From contig USFW01000015.1 in assembly GCA_900553985.1 (NCBI GenBank), positions 1 to 35,143 on the forward strand: a stretch of 35,143 nt of DNA, written 5' to 3'. Position numbers and translations under genes: made by a program. Position 1 is the stretch's first letter; each line of letters begins with the position of its first letter. Origin of the DNA: an uncultured Clostridium sp. (GTDB lineage Bacteria; Bacillota; Clostridia; TANB77; CAG-508). Shown here piece by piece: positions 33,004 through 35,143 of this stretch. Below the pieces are notes generated by a model. That model had not been told where the DNA came from, searched no databases, and saw only the letters and a list, made by a program, of their open reading frames with translations.

Positions 33004-33059
33004 TACTCAACTATGATATAATATAAAAGTACCACTATTATCATAGTTGAGTTTTTTTT
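33004..33059 (+). terminator. Intrinsic terminator of the rightward operon
   Basis: ACTCAACTATGATA (33005-33018) pairs perfectly with TATCATAGTTGAGT (33039-33052), followed by TTTTTTT. It separates the operon from the regulator gene. Confidence 0.9.
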
Positions 33060-33106
33060 AGTAAAAAAATTATTATAATACACAAATAAATTAAGAGGAA
33101 AATATC

Positions 33107-33200
33107 TTAAAAGGAGCTTATAAGCACAAGGAAGCTGGCAAAACTATTCCTCCACATGATTAAGATCAGTGGCTTCCTAGCTTATTATTGTGATTTTTTA
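33107..33200 (+). promoter_or_regulatory. Structured leader of the sigma-54 activator gene
   Basis: AGGAAGC (33129-33135) pairs with GCTTCCT (33172-33178). Inside it CACATGAT pairs with ATCAGTG around a TAAG loop, with a 17-base bulge on the 5' side. Further out CACAA and TTGTG can pair just before TTTTTT (33194-33199). A strong ribosome-site-like AAAAGGAG (33109-33116) is far from any start codon, and ATTCCTCC in the bulge could mask it. A TATAAT lies at 33074-33079. Role inferred. Confidence 0.4.
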
Positions 33201-35090
33201 ATGGTAAAAATATTAATTTTTCTCCCTCGTTTAAATATGAAGGAACAATTTGAAAAAGTTATTCAAAAATACAAACACTTACATGATATAAAAATAAAAT
33301 TAATTCATGTATTTGGAACACCTAAATCTTTAGGAGAAAATGGAGATGCCGACATCTTTATTGCCAGAGGGATGACATGTGATAAATTAAAAGAATTCTT
33401 TCCTAAAAAGCATATAATTGAAATACAAATGACCAGTTTTGATATTTTAGATGCCTTAATAACAAGTAAAAATGAATTTAAATCTAAAAGAATTGCTTTA
33501 TGTGTTCACAATATAGCTATATATTCTTTAGAAGAATTAGAAAAAATTTGTGATGCTAAAATTGATGTATATGATGTCAAAGATGAAGAAAGCACTAAAA
33601 AAGCTATTGAAGTTGCGGAAGCTAAAAATACTGATACTTATATTGGAGCAGGAACTGTATGTGGAATCTGTGATGAAAAAAATTTACAAAGAATACATAT
33701 TAAAACTAAGAACGAAGCTATTGAAATTGCATTAACAGAAGCTATTAATACTGCAAGAACAATAAAAAGAGAAAGATTGAGTTATTCAATGTTTAGAACC
33801 ATTATAAATAGTAGTTCTAATGGTATTATCACAATAGATAATAAAGGTATTATTCAACAAATCAATAACCAAGCTTATCAATTTTTTCATTTATCTACTA
33901 TTGATGCTGTTAAAGGACATTCTATTGATATTGTCAATAAAAATTTTAAATGGAAACAGGCAATGGATGAAAATGGTGTACATGAAGAAGTTTTAAAATT
34001 AAACGATGGAAGAAACTTCTTTATTCAATATACTCCTATTTTAGTTGATACTGAAAACAGCGGTCTAGTTATTATTGTAAAAAATTCTGAAGAAATTCTT
34101 AAAGAGGAAACTAAAATTCGTTACAGTCTTAGAGAAAAAGGACTTACCGCCAAATATTCTTTTAGTAATATCATTGGTAAAAGTGATATTATTAAAGAAA
34201 ATATAAAAATGGCAAATAAATACAGTAAAGTAGATTCCAATGTTTTAATTATTGGAGAAACAGGAACAGGAAAAGAACTATTTGCCCATAGTATTCATCA
34301 AGCAAGTAATAGAAGTAATGAACCTTTTGTTGCTATAAACTGTGCAGCTTTACCTGAAAGCCTTCTAGAAAGTGAATTATTTGGTTATGAAGCCGGTTCT
34401 TTCTCTGGAGCTTCTAAAAACGGAAAAATGGGATTATTTGAATTAGCTCATAAAGGAACTATCTTTTTAGATGAAATAGGAGAAATTCCAATGGCTCTTC
34501 AAGCTAAACTTCTTCGTGTTTTACAAGAACATGAAATAAGAAGAATAGGAGGAAATTCTGTTCAGCCTATTGATGTAAGAGTTATTTCTGCTACTAATAT
34601 AAATATTGAAAAACAAATAGAAGAAGGAAAATTTAGAAGTGATTTATATTACAGATTAAATTTGCTTGATATCTATATTCCTCCTCTTCGTGAAAGACAA
34701 AATGATATTCAAGAAATGGTTGATTTTTATCTTAACAAATTCTCTTGTGATATGAAAAAATCTCCTGCAAAATTAACAAAAGAAGCTGCTCAAATATTAA
34801 CTTCATATTCTTGGCCAGGAAATGTAAGAGAATTACGAAACATTTGTGAAAGACTTGTAGTTCTTAATGATAAAAATGAAATTACCAAAGAAGACTTAAA
34901 GCAATTTAAAATATTCCAAAATATAACTAGTAAAGAAGAAAAAATTTCACAACTTATTGATGAAACATTAAATGAAGATTCTATGGTTTTTCTTAAACCT
35001 AAAAAGAAAAAACAAGATCTTGCTAAAGAATTAGGTGTCAGCCGTACTACCTTATGGCGTATGTTAAAACAAAAAAATTCCAATAAATAA
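33201..35090 (+). CDS. Sigma-54-dependent transcriptional activator, PrpR_N-PAS-AAA-HTH
   Basis: A 629-residue enhancer-binding protein. Residues 1-185 resemble the PrpR N-terminal sensor domain (ADIFIARGMTCDKLKE at 50-65). A PAS domain spans about 195-300. The sigma-54 AAA+ domain has Walker A GETGTGKE (352-359), the sigma-contact loop as GSFSGA (399-404, usually GAFTGA), Walker B TIFLDE (420-425) and the arginine-finger region FRSDLYYRLN. The C-terminal HTH is DLAKELGVSRTTLWRMLKQ near 606-624. The start is uncertain: ATG 33201 begins the family-typical VKILIF strand but has no ribosome site; ATG 33156 is also in frame. It sits just past an operon with a sigma-54 promoter and is surely its activator. 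The ligand is probably a pathway intermediate. Confidence 0.92.
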   Translation: MVKILIFLPRLNMKEQFEKVIQKYKHLHDIKIKLIHVFGTPKSLGENGDADIFIARGMTCDKLKEFFPKKHIIEIQMTSFDILDALITSKNEFKSKRIALCVHNIAIYSLEELEKICDAKIDVYDVKDEESTKKAIEVAEAKNTDTYIGAGTVCGICDEKNLQRIHIKTKNEAIEIALTEAINTARTIKRERLSYSMFRTIINSSSNGIITIDNKGIIQQINNQAYQFFHLSTIDAVKGHSIDIVNKNFKWKQAMDENGVHEEVLKLNDGRNFFIQYTPILVDTENSGLVIIVKNSEEILKEETKIRYSLREKGLTAKYSFSNIIGKSDIIKENIKMANKYSKVDSNVLIIGETGTGKELFAHSIHQASNRSNEPFVAINCAALPESLLESELFGYEAGSFSGASKNGKMGLFELAHKGTIFLDEIGEIPMALQAKLLRVLQEHEIRRIGGNSVQPIDVRVISATNINIEKQIEEGKFRSDLYYRLNLLDIYIPPLRERQNDIQEMVDFYLNKFSCDMKKSPAKLTKEAAQILTSYSWPGNVRELRNICERLVVLNDKNEITKEDLKQFKIFQNITSKEEKISQLIDETLNEDSMVFLKPKKKKQDLAKELGVSRTTLWRMLKQKNSNK

Positions 35091-35143
35091 AAAGGGGCTG
35101 TTGCAAATTGATGATTTTCAATCATTAATTTGCTCAGCTCTTT
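35091..35143 (+). repeat. 53-bp hairpin element, right copy
   Basis: Begins directly after the regulator's stop codon: AAAGGGGCTGTTGCAAATT, loop, AATTTGC, CAGCTCTTT. It is the exact inverse of 3-55. In both places it sits at the 3' end of a gene in terminator orientation. The match may extend beyond the window. Confidence 0.8.

Noticed and set aside
1..35143. CRISPR arrays, tRNA and rRNA genes
   Set aside because: No regularly spaced repeats, no cloverleaf and no rRNA-like stretch found on either strand by eye.

Overview
The window is very AT-rich. Its genes are short and densely packed, with strong AGGAGG-type ribosome sites. The gene content fits a low-GC anaerobe: PdxST vitamin B6 synthesis, a short anaerobic-type ThiC under a TPP riboswitch, tripartite tricarboxylate transport and sigma-54 control of a catabolic cluster. 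Together these suggest a Fusobacterium-like organism (Fusobacteriota). That is inference from composition and protein character, because there is no rRNA gene to settle it. The two ends of the window are exact 53-bp inverted copies of one hairpin element (3-55 and 35091-35143), so the window may be a whole contig that breaks at a dispersed repeat.

Left part (1-5200): a purine-type permease and an amidohydrolase/deaminase form a leftward operon behind a clear sigma-70 promoter. An AAA_14/DUF4143 ATPase and an exported family I inorganic pyrophosphatase, which has an Asp-to-Asn change in its signature, read rightward.

Accessory patch (5200-10700): a CRP-like palindrome and two AGGAAT/ATTCCT palindromes precede a compact structured RNA with its own promoter. 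Then come a small basic protein with an apparent ATA start, a frameshifted gene of about 500 codons, a macrodomain protein, a small membrane protein and a decayed Fic gene. Leftward genes follow: an AlbA_2/ATPase regulator and a Nudix hydrolase. The broken genes mark this as a turning-over accessory region.

Middle (11000-17900): pdxST, a thioredoxin-type arsC with a TTG start, a TauE/SafE permease, a DIP1984-family protein, and thiC with its TPP riboswitch and terminator. A decayed IS3-family transposase follows.

Right part (17900-35090), the most interesting: two divergent operons share a 470-bp control region with a near-canonical sigma-54 promoter facing each way (26332-26352 and 26702-26720) and GAAAC/GTTTC palindromes between them. 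The leftward operon encodes TctBAC carboxylate uptake, a fructose-6-phosphate-aldolase-like transaldolase, glycerate kinase, an aldo/keto reductase, a two-subunit UxaA-type dehydratase and an AbrB-family membrane protein. The rightward operon encodes three metal-dependent TIM-barrel isomerase/epimerase-like proteins (two are close paralogues), an Asp/Glu-racemase-like protein, a split transketolase and a D-2-hydroxyacid dehydrogenase. It is followed by a PrpR_N-PAS-AAA-HTH sigma-54 activator, the obvious regulator. Together they look like an uptake and breakdown route for an unidentified sugar acid or related carboxylate, feeding hydroxypyruvate/glycerate and pentose-phosphate intermediates. 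The substrate cannot be read from the sequence.
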